From the NCBI RefSeq assembly GCF_003667525.1, contig NZ_RCUW01000002.1, forward strand, positions 124,001 to 188,000: 64,000 bases of DNA, given 5' to 3'. Shown one piece after another: positions 36,253 to 45,827 of the stretch (position 1 is the first letter of the stretch; the number at the start of each line of letters is the position of its first letter). This stretch comes from Mycetocola_B reblochoni (GTDB lineage Bacteria; Actinomycetota; Actinomycetes; Actinomycetales; Microbacteriaceae). Below the pieces are notes generated by a model. The model worked only from the letters and a program-made list of their open reading frames with translations, made no database searches and was not told where the DNA came from. The position numbers were made by a program, and so were the translations under genes.

Positions 36253-37385
36253 GCGCGGTGCTTCGCCTCGTCCTCGACCGGCTCACCGTCGAGCAGCCCA
36301 CCTCCGTCTCGCGGTACGCCGAGGAGCTCGCCCGCGCGCTCATCGCGACCGCGCCGCGCAACTGCGTCGTCGAGGGGATCGTGTCGGCGAGCGGGAGCGC
36401 CGGTGCGGCCGCGATCGCGGAACGGCTGCCCGGCCTGGCGGACCTGCACGTCTCGCCGCTCCCCCACCGCGAGCTGCGCACCGCGTGGCAGCTGGGCCTC
36501 GCGACCGGCATCGCCCCCGGCATGCTGCACGCCCCCGACCTGCTCGCCCCACTGCGCAAGCACGACCGTCGCTACGAGAGCGCGCAGTCCGTCGTCACGG
36601 TCCACAACACGCTCGCGTGGACCCACCCGAAGTCCCTGCACAGTTCCGAGGTCGCCTGGCAGAAGGCGATGCTGCGCCGGGCGCGGAAGTTCGCCGACGC
36701 CGTCATCGTGCCCTCCCACGCCGTGGCTGCGCAGCTGACCGAGATCGTCGCGCTCGGCGATCGGGTGCGCGTCATCGAGCACGGCGTGTCACCCCAGCTG
36801 ACGCTCCCCGTCGACGCGGAGTGGCGCGCCCAGCGCCTGGAGCTGCCCGAGCACTACCTGCTCGCGCAGGGCGACCTCGACCCCCGCCGCGGGCTGACCG
36901 AGCTGGTGGCGGCGCTCGCGGAGCCCGCACTGGCGGACGCCCGTCTCCTCATCGTCGGCGGCGAGCCGTGGGGCGAGGTCTCGGTGGCGGCCGTGCTCGC
37001 CTCCTCGGGGGTCGACCCGGACCGCGTGCGGGCCCTCGGCCGGGTCAGCAACGCCGATCTCGCCGTGCTGTACGACAGGGCGGACGCCTTCGTTCTGCCG
37101 TCGCGCGCGGTCGGCTTCGGCCTTCCGGCGCTGGAGGCGTTCAGCTTCGGCACACCCGTCGTGATCTCCGACGACGCCTCCCTCCGCGAGGTCGCCGGGG
37201 ACTCGGCTGAGGTCGTCCCGCTCGACGGCGAGGGCTTCAGCGTGCGACTCGCGGCGACGATCGCCGCGCTCGTCTCCGACGAGGAACGCCGGGCGGAGCT
37301 CGCGGTCATCGGTCAGGACCGCGCCCGCGCCTACAGCTGGGCGTCCACGGGCGAGCAGATCTGGCAGCTGCACGCCGACCTCTGA
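36249..37385 (+). CDS. Glycosyltransferase family 4 (possible rhamnosyltransferase)
   Basis: The 378-residue GT-B protein starts MSAVLRLVLD with VSRYAEELA, and its C-terminal domain has LPSRAVGFGLPALEAFSFG (in part), where the E-x7-E-like acid and the GTPVV motif bind the nucleotide sugar. ATG 36249 overlaps the rmlD stop. The rmlD neighbour and the place corresponding to mycobacterial wbbL (a rhamnosyltransferase, though GT2) hint at rhamnose transfer to a lipid-linked wall linker; this is inference only. A strong terminator follows. Confidence 0.87.
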   Translation: MSAVLRLVLDRLTVEQPTSVSRYAEELARALIATAPRNCVVEGIVSASGSAGAAAIAERLPGLADLHVSPLPHRELRTAWQLGLATGIAPGMLHAPDLLAPLRKHDRRYESAQSVVTVHNTLAWTHPKSLHSSEVAWQKAMLRRARKFADAVIVPSHAVAAQLTEIVALGDRVRVIEHGVSPQLTLPVDAEWRAQRLELPEHYLLAQGDLDPRRGLTELVAALAEPALADARLLIVGGEPWGEVSVAAVLASSGVDPDRVRALGRVSNADLAVLYDRADAFVLPSRAVGFGLPALEAFSFGTPVVISDDASLREVAGDSAEVVPLDGEGFSVRLAATIAALVSDEERRAELAVIGQDRARAYSWASTGEQIWQLHADL

Positions 37386-37400
37386 TCCCGCCGCGAACTG

Positions 37401-37434
37401 CGGAGGGCCCCGACCGTTCGGTCGGGGCCCTCCG
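37401..37434. terminator. 15-bp perfect hairpin between convergent genes
   Basis: Arms 37401-37415 and 37420-37434 pair perfectly around GTTC, between the stops at 37385 (plus) and 37449 (minus). The core is nearly identical to the hairpin at 23455-23498. Confidence 0.8.
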
Positions 37435-37448
37435 TCGTCGGTGAGGGG

Positions 37449-38684
37449 TCAGACGGTGACGCCCTTGCCCACGAGGAACGGGTCGGGGTCGGTCGTGTCG
37501 CCATCGAGCATGATCTTGAGGTCGAGGTGGCAGCCGCTGACGACCCCGGTCGCACCGACCTCGGCGATGATCTGGCCGCCGGACACCTCGTCGCCGACCT
37601 GAACGGACATCGAGCCACTGAGCAGGTGGCCGTAGACGGTCTCGAGCTTCTGGCCGTCCTCGTCGTCGTGCTCGAGGATCACGCGGTTGCCGTAGCCGCC
37701 CGCGTCGCCGACGAAGGTCACCCTGCCGTCGGCCACCGCTCGGATGGGAGTGCCGCAGTCGTTGCCGAAGTCGATGCCCTCATGCACCGAGTTGGAGCAG
37801 CCGACGGCGTTGCAGATGAGGTTGCGGGGACCGTAGGGCGAGGTGATCGGGCCGGGAAGGGGACGCCACCAGCCGTCGTCCGAGGCGTTGAGGTAGGAGT
37901 CGAGCGCGCCGGCCGTGTCACCGGATCCGGCCGCGGACGCCGCGATCTGGTCCGAGCCGTTGCTCGTGCCGTAGTCGTCGGCCGCGAGGTCGACGGGAGC
38001 GACCTCGGCCGAGACGGAGAGCGACTGGCTCTGAGCCACTCCGCTGAGGCTGGCCTTGGCGTCCGCGACCGAGCCGTCGCCGCCGAGCGCATACGCGGGC
38101 AGTGCGGCGGTCGCGAACAGTCCGGGGACGGCGAGCCCGACGATGAGCGAGGTCTTGACCGACTTGCGCGGCGCGGCCGCGGCCGTGCGCGGGGCGCGGC
38201 GCCGAGCACGGGCCGCCGGCGGTGCCGCGGAGAAGGAGGAGAGGGAAATCGTCGCGCTGGCCGCCGAGCGGGGGCGGGCGGGGGCAGCGGATCGGCGCGA
38301 GGCGGAGGGACGGCGGGCGACGCTCGGCAGCGGGAGGGTGTCGAGCGGGTGGACCGCATCGTGGCTGCTGATCTCGGCGGGCAGAACACGTGATCGCTCG
38401 GGGGTGCGGTCGTCGCCCGCGCCCCCACCGGCGGCCGGGCGCACGGAACCGGGACGCTCGGAGGCACGAGGTGCGGGCTGCGGAGCCGACACGGGCACCG
38501 ACGGCTCGACCGGTCCCGACGCCTCGACCGGTCCCGACGCCTCATCGACGCGGCGGACGGCGTCCTCCTGCGCCTGGCGCATCTCGCGAAGCTGCCGTCG
38601 GGTCATCGGCGCGGCCGCGTCCCTGGCGGGAGCGGCGTCGTCGCCGTGTCCCGGGTTCCGGGTCGGGTCTGTGCTGTTTGCCAC
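37449..38684 (-). CDS. Membrane-anchored M23-type (LytM) peptidase, altered zinc motif
   Basis: The 411-residue protein starts at the GTG at 38684, preceded by TGGAGG. Residues 1-170 are disordered Pro/Ala/Arg-rich sequence; one helix follows at about 176-197. The M23 domain (about 285-411) has SPYGPRN, HEGIDFG with zinc ligands H301 and D305, and YGHLL (H353). The usual HxH motif reads H386-L387-D388, so the third zinc ligand is Asp instead of His. M23 enzymes cut peptide cross-links in peptidoglycan or, when altered, only bind and activate amidases. It lies downstream of an LCP ligase. Confidence 0.85.
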   Translation of the reverse strand: MANSTDPTRNPGHGDDAAPARDAAAPMTRRQLREMRQAQEDAVRRVDEASGPVEASGPVEPSVPVSAPQPAPRASERPGSVRPAAGGGAGDDRTPERSRVLPAEISSHDAVHPLDTLPLPSVARRPSASRRSAAPARPRSAASATISLSSFSAAPPAARARRRAPRTAAAAPRKSVKTSLIVGLAVPGLFATAALPAYALGGDGSVADAKASLSGVAQSQSLSVSAEVAPVDLAADDYGTSNGSDQIAASAAGSGDTAGALDSYLNASDDGWWRPLPGPITSPYGPRNLICNAVGCSNSVHEGIDFGNDCGTPIRAVADGRVTFVGDAGGYGNRVILEHDDEDGQKLETVYGHLLSGSMSVQVGDEVSGGQIIAEVGATGVVSGCHLDLKIMLDGDTTDPDPFLVGKGVTV

Positions 38685-38883
38685 GGGGTGAATGCCTCCA
38701 GATCCCACCGACACAGGGGTCCTGTCGCGAACGTTCGGGTACTCGTCTCCGGAAGACAGCGGGGGTGGGATTCCGGGACGTCGCCGCGATCCGGGGATCG
38801 ACGACCATTCGAGGATACGACAGTGCGGACGCGCTTTCGACCTTTCCCCGGAATTTGTCACGAAAAGATAACGCGTCAGTGGA

Positions 38884-40236
38884 TCAGGGCGTCGGGGTCG
38901 CCTCCAGCTCCGCCTCGACCGCCGTGTGGATCGCGTCGATGTCGGGGTTGTCCTGGTCGACGCCGTTCTCCGGCGTGAGGTCGTAGGTGCGCAGCTCGTG
39001 CGTCCTCGTCTTGTTCGCCAGCTCGGCGAAGAAGCCGAGCTGGTTGGCCGGGACGTCGGTCTTGATGAGGTCCGAACCGGCGGACATGACGTCCTCGAAC
39101 TTGGTCAGCACGTTGACCGGCTCGAACTGGCTGACCACCGCGGCGATGAGCTCCTTCTGCCGCGCCATCCGGTCGTAGTCGCTCGTCCCGTGCCGGCTGC
39201 GCGCGTACCACTGCGCGTAGTAGCCGTTGAAGTGGTGCATGCCCGGCTCGATCCACTCGTCGACGTTGTTGAAGTTCTCGTCGCCGCCGATCGGCAGCCG
39301 CTCGGTCACCTCGATGTCGACCCCGCCGAGCGCGTCGATGAGGCTCGAGAACCCTGCCATGTCGACAAGCACGTAGTACTGGATCGTCAGACCGGTGATG
39401 CCCTCGGCGGCATCCTTCGTCGCCTCGATGCCGGGGCTGGAGGAGTTCGCCACGGCGTCCGGATAGTAGTCGGCGTGCCAGACCTCGGCCTCGGTGTAGA
39501 TCGAGTTGAGCTTGCAGACGTCGACGTCGCAGTTCCAGTAGCCGTCCGGGTACCTCGCCGCCATCGGCGAGCCCTCGGCGAAGCGCGCGCCGAGCATGTC
39601 GCGCGGGAGGCCGATCATGACGGCCTCACCGCTGTCCGCGTCGATGCTGACGACCGAGATGCTGTCCGGCCGCAGCCCCTCCCTGTCGTCGCCCGCGTCC
39701 CCTCCGAGCAGCAGCACGTTGTAGCGCCCGTCCACGGCGGGCAGCGACTGCGTCGCCGAGAAGATCGAGCCGATGCCCCCGCCGGCCACACCGGCCAGGT
39801 ACGAGCCCCACGACGCACCGCCGACGCTGAGCACGAGCCCGACGACCGTGAGCACGGCGACCAGACCGCGCGAGGTGCCCGACAGCCGCACGAGCCGCAC
39901 CAGCCGGAGCGTGTCGAGCGTGAGCACCACGAAGAGCACGGCGTACAGCGCCAACAGCACCTGCACCACGATGAGGAACCACGGGGTGAGCGCGACGGAG
40001 AGCAGCCAGCTGCGTGCCGTGAGGACGAGGATGACGGTGACCACGACGAGAGCCCAGAGGGTCAGCGTCGCGCTCAGGCCGATCCGACCGAGCCGCTTGT
40101 TCCCCGCCAGCACCTGGGCCGAGCCGGGGATGAGCACGTTGAGGACGACAAGCCACCAGCCCCGCCGCCCCATCAGGCGCTGCGAATCGACGTCGGGGTC
40201 GCGGATGGGCTGCGTCGAGGACACGGTCGCGCTCAT
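38884..40236 (-). CDS. LytR-CpsA-Psr (LCP) family wall-polymer ligase
   Basis: The 450-residue protein has three to four hydrophobic helices at 25-160 and an outer LCP domain from about 170. Key motifs are NVLLLGGDAGDD, GLRPDSISVVS (Arg in the pyrophosphate site), MIGLPRDM (Arg), and ARSRHGTSDYDRMARQ. LCP enzymes move glycopolymers from undecaprenyl phosphate to peptidoglycan, so this is the likely final step for polymer exported by the ABC system at 23.5-25.2 kb. ATG 40236 overlaps the purE stop, so the two are coupled, a link also seen near purE in other actinomycetes by my memory. Confidence 0.92.
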   Translation of the reverse strand: MSATVSSTQPIRDPDVDSQRLMGRRGWWLVVLNVLIPGSAQVLAGNKRLGRIGLSATLTLWALVVVTVILVLTARSWLLSVALTPWFLIVVQVLLALYAVLFVVLTLDTLRLVRLVRLSGTSRGLVAVLTVVGLVLSVGGASWGSYLAGVAGGGIGSIFSATQSLPAVDGRYNVLLLGGDAGDDREGLRPDSISVVSIDADSGEAVMIGLPRDMLGARFAEGSPMAARYPDGYWNCDVDVCKLNSIYTEAEVWHADYYPDAVANSSSPGIEATKDAAEGITGLTIQYYVLVDMAGFSSLIDALGGVDIEVTERLPIGGDENFNNVDEWIEPGMHHFNGYYAQWYARSRHGTSDYDRMARQKELIAAVVSQFEPVNVLTKFEDVMSAGSDLIKTDVPANQLGFFAELANKTRTHELRTYDLTPENGVDQDNPDIDAIHTAVEAELEATPTP

Positions 40237-40757
40237 CGCTTCTGGCGCAGCGCCTGGCGCTTGACCTCGACCTGATCGTTCAGGTCACGGCGGTACGCGT
40301 CCAGCCGGGCGCCCAGCTCCGCATCGGAGCTGCCCAGCACCGCGGCGGCCAGCAGCCCGGCGTTCTTCGCGCCGCCGATCGACACCGTCGCGACGGGGAT
40401 CCCCGCCGGCATCTGCACGATCGACAGCAGCGAGTCCATCCCGTCGAGGTGGCTCAGCGGGACGGGGACGCCGATGACGGGGATCGTCGTGACGGCGGCC
40501 ACCATCCCCGGCAGGTGCGCCGCGCCCCCCGCGCCGGCGATGATCGCCCTGAGGCCGCGCTCGCGCGCCGTCCGCCCGTACTCGACCATGCGCTCGGGGG
40601 TGCGGTGCGCCGACACCACGTCGACCTCGCAGGGGATGCCGAAGTCGTCGAGCACGGCGACCGCGTCCTGCATGACGCGCCAGTCCGAGTCGCTGCCCAT
40701 GATGACGCCGATGAGCGGGGAGGCCGACGGCTCGGCAGGCGTGGAGGGTGAAGACAT
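40233..40757 (-). CDS. purE: N5-carboxyaminoimidazole ribonucleotide mutase
   Basis: This 174-residue enzyme has GSDSDW (21-26), SAHRTPE with His51, and GAGGAAHLPGM, the PurE signature. It turns N5-CAIR into CAIR in purine synthesis, working with PurK encoded 60 nt upstream. I chose ATG 40757: TACGAT ends 7 nt before it, fitting leaderless transcription, though an ATG at 40766 is in frame. Its stop overlaps the LCP start. Confidence 0.95.
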   Translation of the reverse strand: MSSPSTPAEPSASPLIGVIMGSDSDWRVMQDAVAVLDDFGIPCEVDVVSAHRTPERMVEYGRTARERGLRAIIAGAGGAAHLPGMVAAVTTIPVIGVPVPLSHLDGMDSLLSIVQMPAGIPVATVSIGGAKNAGLLAAAVLGSSDAELGARLDAYRRDLNDQVEVKRQALRQKR

Positions 40758-40764
40758 GGGCACC

Positions 40765-40770
40765 ATCGTA
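40765..40770 (-). promoter_or_regulatory. Putative -10 box (TACGAT) of leaderless purE-LCP
   Basis: TACGAT on the minus strand is followed by 7 nt and then ATG 40757. Confidence 0.4.
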
Positions 40771-40817
40771 GAGCGCCGATCGTGGAGATCAGCTGCGCGG
40801 CACACGTGCGTCCCGGA

Positions 40818-41951
40818 TCAGTCCGCGAAGACCGCTGCCACCGCCCTCGCGTCGGCGAGCACGCGCTCCGCGTCGTCGCCGATGAGGGTGACGTGGCCGA
40901 CCTTGCGCCCCGGACGGGAGAGCTTGTCGTAGGAGTGCAGCTTGGCCGAGGGGTTCAGCGCCGCGGCCCGGTCGTAGCGGTCGGGCATGCTCTGCCCCTC
41001 CGGGCCGCCGAGCACGTTGATCATGACCGCGGCGGGGGCGAGCGGGCTCGGGTCGCCGAGCGGCAGATCGACGACGGCCCTGAGGTGCTGCTCGAACTGG
41101 CCGGTGACCGCACCGTCCTGACTCCAGTGACCCGAGTTGTGCGGCCGCATCGCGAGCTCGTTGACGAGCACCCTCCCGTCGACCGTCTCGAACAGCTCGA
41201 CCGCGAGGACGCCGGTGACGTCCAGCCCCTCGGCGACGGCCACGGCGATGGCCGCCGCGGTCTCGGACACGGGGCCGTCCGAGGCGGGCGCGGGGGCCAC
41301 GACCTCGGCGCACACGCCGTCCTTCTGGACCGTCTCGACGACGGGCCACAGGGCGATCTCCCCGCCGGGCCGTCGCGCCACCAGCTGAGCGAGCTCGCGA
41401 GAGAACTCGACGAACTCCTCGACGAGCAGACTGCCGCCGTTGCCGTCCTCCGCCAGCGAGGCGAACCAGTCGTCGGCCTCGGCTGCGTGCTCGATGACCC
41501 GCACACCCTTGCCGTCGTAGCCGCCCCTCGGCGTCTTCACGACGACCCGGGGTCCGTGGCGGGAGATGAACGCGGCGAGCTCCTCCGGTGAGGCCACCCG
41601 GCCCCACGCGGGCACGGGCAGCCCGAGCTCGCCGAGCCGCTCGCGCATGAGCAGTTTGTCCTGCGCGTACTGCAGGGCGTCGGGTCCCGGACGCACGACC
41701 ACGCCGTCCGCGACGAGCGCGCGCAGCACCGCCTGCGGGACGTGCTCGTGGTCGAAGGTGACGACGTCGACCGTCGCCGCGAAGGCCCGGACGGTCTCGA
41801 GGTCCCTGTAGTCGCCGACGAGCGTGGTCGCGAGCGCGGCCGGTGCCCCCTCCGCCTCGGCCAGGACGCCGATCGGCAGCCCCAGCTCCACCGCGGGCGC
41901 GATCATCATCCGTGCCAGCTGTCCTCCGCCGATTACCCCGACCCGCTTCAT
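40818..41951 (-). CDS. purK: N5-carboxyaminoimidazole ribonucleotide synthase
   Basis: The 377-residue ATP-grasp enzyme begins GVIGGGQLARMM, has VVVKTPRGGYDGKG (ATP-binding loop) and VNELAMRPHNSGHW, a PurK hallmark. It carboxylates AIR using ATP and bicarbonate to make N5-CAIR, the PurE substrate. ATG 41951 has GGAGGAG 7 nt upstream. The PH-domain gene lies upstream and purE downstream on the same strand. Confidence 0.95.
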   Translation of the reverse strand: MKRVGVIGGGQLARMMIAPAVELGLPIGVLAEAEGAPAALATTLVGDYRDLETVRAFAATVDVVTFDHEHVPQAVLRALVADGVVVRPGPDALQYAQDKLLMRERLGELGLPVPAWGRVASPEELAAFISRHGPRVVVKTPRGGYDGKGVRVIEHAAEADDWFASLAEDGNGGSLLVEEFVEFSRELAQLVARRPGGEIALWPVVETVQKDGVCAEVVAPAPASDGPVSETAAAIAVAVAEGLDVTGVLAVELFETVDGRVLVNELAMRPHNSGHWSQDGAVTGQFEQHLRAVVDLPLGDPSPLAPAAVMINVLGGPEGQSMPDRYDRAAALNPSAKLHSYDKLSRPGRKVGHVTLIGDDAERVLADARAVAAVFAD

Positions 41952-42034
41952 CCGTGCTCCTCCCGGCCCTGCTCCGAACGTCCGTGGGACCATCTTGGCG
42001 CACCGGACGCCGTCAGCCGAAAAGGCGGGCTCCG

Positions 42035-42577
42035 TCAGCCCAGGACGCGGGTCGCGTCGGTGCGCGGCCTGGCCGACTGGGAGCGCTCGACGAGCTCCGT
42101 CAGCGCGTCGGCGACCCGTCCGGCGCCGGCGACGTCGTCGAGCGCGAGCGGCGCGTCGATCCCGTTGGACAGGGTCACCGTCCCCGACCTCGTCATCGAC
42201 TGGATGGGGCCGCGCCTGAGGGTGACGGTGTACCCGCGGGAGTGGAACATCTCGCGCCGGGTCCTGACGAAGACACCGTGCTTGACGATGACGCGGCGGG
42301 ACGTGATCGTGTACGAGCGGCTGAGCCACATGAGGTACGGCATGACACAGCCGAAGACGGCGACGACCACGGCCGAGCCGAGCAGCACCCAGGCCTGCCA
42401 GGGGCGGTCGACGAACCCGAGGGCGAACGGAACGAGGCCGCAGAGCGCGACGAACAGCACAGCGGGCAGCAGCAGGCCCCTGGCGCTCGCGCGGACCCGG
42501 GCGACCTCCCACTCGGTGGGGACGAGCGGACGCTCATCGTCGACCTCGCGGGCCTGCGACCAGTCCGTTCCACTCAT
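42035..42577 (-). CDS. Membrane protein with bacterial PH domain (bPH2/DUF304)
   Basis: The 180-residue protein has two adjacent helices (about 33-85) followed by a bPH2 domain: SRSYTITSRRVIVKHG, then RGPIQSMTRSGTVTLSNG (in part). This form is common in actinobacteria at this place between purK and birA. Its function is unknown; PH-like domains may bind lipids or proteins at the membrane. AGTAAT lies 6 nt upstream of ATG 42577, so it may have its own leaderless start. Confidence 0.87.
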   Translation of the reverse strand: MSGTDWSQAREVDDERPLVPTEWEVARVRASARGLLLPAVLFVALCGLVPFALGFVDRPWQAWVLLGSAVVVAVFGCVMPYLMWLSRSYTITSRRVIVKHGVFVRTRREMFHSRGYTVTLRRGPIQSMTRSGTVTLSNGIDAPLALDDVAGAGRVADALTELVERSQSARPRTDATRVLG

Positions 42578-42622
42578 ACCCCTATTACTATCACCGGCTC
42601 CCGCGGAGGGAGCACGGCGCGC

Positions 42623-43414
42623 TCAGAGCGCGCGCAGATGGGTGATGTCCGCCGCCGACACCGCCTGTTCGGCCGCGCCGTCGACCCCGATGACGAGCCG
42701 CCCCTCGCCGTCGATGCGCAGCGCCGTGCCCATCAGCTCAGCCGACGGCAGCTCCGCGCGCACGCGCAGCCCGAGGGTCTGGCAGAGGGAGTCCACGCGC
42801 GCGGCGATCCCCGAGCCGACCGGGTCCCCCCCGGCGTCGCGCCAGTCGCCGACGAGCGCGCCCAGCCGCGCGAGCACCGCGCTGGCCAGGCGGTCATCGG
42901 GAACGCCGTCGACCCCCTCCATCGCCAGCGATCCCGCCGTCGACACCGGACGCTGATCCTCGGTCATGCCGGTGTTGATCCCGATCCCGACGATCGCCCT
43001 GAGCGGCGACCCCTCGCGGAGCTCACAAAGGATCCCGGCGATCTTGCCGCCGGACACGAGGACGTCGTTGGGCCACTTGAGGCGCGCGCCGATCCCCGGA
43101 GCGACGTCCTCGAGGGCGTCGGCGACCGCGACGCCGCTGAGCAGCGGCAGCCAGCCGAGCAGCGACGCCGGGATAGATCCGACGTCGACGAGGGTGGACA
43201 GGGCGAGCATCGTGCCGTCGGGTGCCGACCACGAGCGACCCAGACGCCCGCGTCCACCGCGCTGCGCCGCGCTGACCACGGTCGTGCCGTCGGGGAGCGC
43301 CGGGTCGTCGACCAGCCGACGCGCCAGCTCGTCCGAGGTGGAGTCCACGACGCCCGGCGCGAACAGCCGGCTCGCGATCGCGGTCGTCAGGGGGTAGTCG
43401 CTGCGGATGCTCAC
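42623..43414 (-). CDS. birA: Biotin--[acetyl-CoA-carboxylase] ligase
   Basis: The 263-residue protein has the BPL domain: GGRGRLGRSWSAPDG (biotin-adenylate loop), LKWPNDVLV with KWPNDV, and GIGINTG. No N-terminal HTH is present, so it is a class I ligase without repressor function. It attaches biotin to the BCCP of the AccA protein encoded at 50.9 kb. The GTG at 43414 follows TACGCT by 6 nt, so the mRNA may be leaderless. It is divergent from accD. Confidence 0.95.
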   Translation of the reverse strand: MSIRSDYPLTTAIASRLFAPGVVDSTSDELARRLVDDPALPDGTTVVSAAQRGGRGRLGRSWSAPDGTMLALSTLVDVGSIPASLLGWLPLLSGVAVADALEDVAPGIGARLKWPNDVLVSGGKIAGILCELREGSPLRAIVGIGINTGMTEDQRPVSTAGSLAMEGVDGVPDDRLASAVLARLGALVGDWRDAGGDPVGSGIAARVDSLCQTLGLRVRAELPSAELMGTALRIDGEGRLVIGVDGAAEQAVSAADITHLRAL

Positions 43415-43420
43415 CCGGTC

Positions 43421-43426
43421 AGCGTA
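43421..43426 (-). promoter_or_regulatory. Putative -10 box (TACGCT) of leaderless birA
   Basis: TACGCT on the minus strand is followed by 6 nt and then GTG 43414. Confidence 0.4.
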
Positions 43427-43547
43427 GCGGCGGCCCGTCACGCCGCTCCGTCCGGGCGGCGGCCGAGCCGAGCGGCAGGAGCACCCCGACAACGCGACGC
43501 GGATCGGCTTGTCGCGATTCTCCACAGGAGCGGGGTGGGCGCCCCGC

Positions 43548-43553
43548 TAGAGT
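43548..43553 (+). promoter_or_regulatory. Putative -10 box (TAGAGT) of leaderless accD
   Basis: TAGAGT is followed by 7 nt and then GTG 43561. No ribosome binding site is visible, so the start at 43561 is preferred over the in-frame GTG 43552, which overlaps the box. Confidence 0.45.
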
Positions 43554-43560
43554 GAGTCGG

Positions 43561-45164
<1,604 letters not shown>

Positions 45165-45168
<4 letters not shown>

Positions 45169-45389
45169 CCGTCCAGGATTCCGGCGCGATCCGTTTCGTC
45201 TCCGGCTCGCCGAGCGACGAGGAGCTCGCCGCGGTCACGGCCGTGCTCAGCGCCCTCGCGGTCGAGTCGGAGTCGCTCGGCGCGCAGGCGACCGCCGTGC
45301 GGGCGCCCACCGCATGGTCGCGGAGCCAGCGGTCGATGCGTTCCGCCTGGCAGCCGGGGCCGGGGCGCTGGCAGCACTTCGGCCGCTGA
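45165..45389 (+). CDS. accE: Acyl-CoA carboxylase epsilon subunit
   Basis: This 74-residue protein starts with a GTG in the accD stop (GTGA). It has the AccE pattern: IRFVSGSPSDEELAAVTAVL at the N-terminus, then WSRSQRSMR and PGPGRWQHFGR at the end. AccE helps the alpha and beta subunits associate. It is short, as in other actinobacteria. A hairpin lies about 200 nt downstream. Confidence 0.85.
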
Positions 45390-45586
45390 CCGGTCGGCGG
45401 GACGGGGCGCGCGACGGTGTCCCCCAAAGTGACGACTATCGCCGGGGTACCCGGGTCGGAATGATGGCAATCGTCGGAGTTCCAATCTGGGGCTCCACCT
45501 AAGTGCTCGCCTTACAAGGGTTACGGGTGAGTTATTGGGGGACGGATCGGATCGGCATTCGGGTTGCCTCTCTGATCCGGGGTACG

Positions 45587-45615
45587 GAAGGGCCGTTCGT
45601 CACGAACGGCCCTTC
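45587..45615. terminator. 13-bp hairpin between convergent genes
   Basis: Arms 45587-45599 and 45603-45615 pair perfectly around TCA; CTTCTTCCG follows. It could end transcription from accE (plus) and from the kinase-like gene (minus). Confidence 0.55.
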
Positions 45616-45630
45616 TTCCGTTGTCACCGC

Positions 45631-45698
45631 GCAGTCGGACGCCGCAGTCGGACGCCGCATCCGGAGTGCGAACCCGGCATCCGGACGCCGCATCCGGC
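45631..45698 (+). repeat. Imperfect 13-bp direct repeats
   Basis: GCAGTCGGACGCC occurs twice in tandem (45631-45656), followed by GCATCCGG, GCATCCGGACGCC (45677-45689) and GCATCCGG. The function is unknown. Confidence 0.6.
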
Positions 45699-45827
45699 TT
45701 CCGCGCGCGGAACCCGCACCCGCCCCAGAGCAACCCGGCCGCCCGCGGGACCGCGTATACGCACCCGACCCGGAGCCACCCCTCCGATGCGAGTGGCCCC
45801 GCGCCACGCGCACGCGACGCTCCGCGG

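Larger units (their letters stand above)
45390..45827. other. 438-bp intergenic region with AT-richer segment, hairpin and direct repeats
   Basis: The gap lies between convergent accE and the kinase-like gene. Segment 45420-45545 is AT-richer than its surroundings and has near-complementary ends (GTCCCCCAA and TTGGGGAC), but I cannot assign it. A hairpin follows at 45587-45615 and GC-rich direct repeats at 45631-45698. No gene is supported. Confidence 0.4.
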
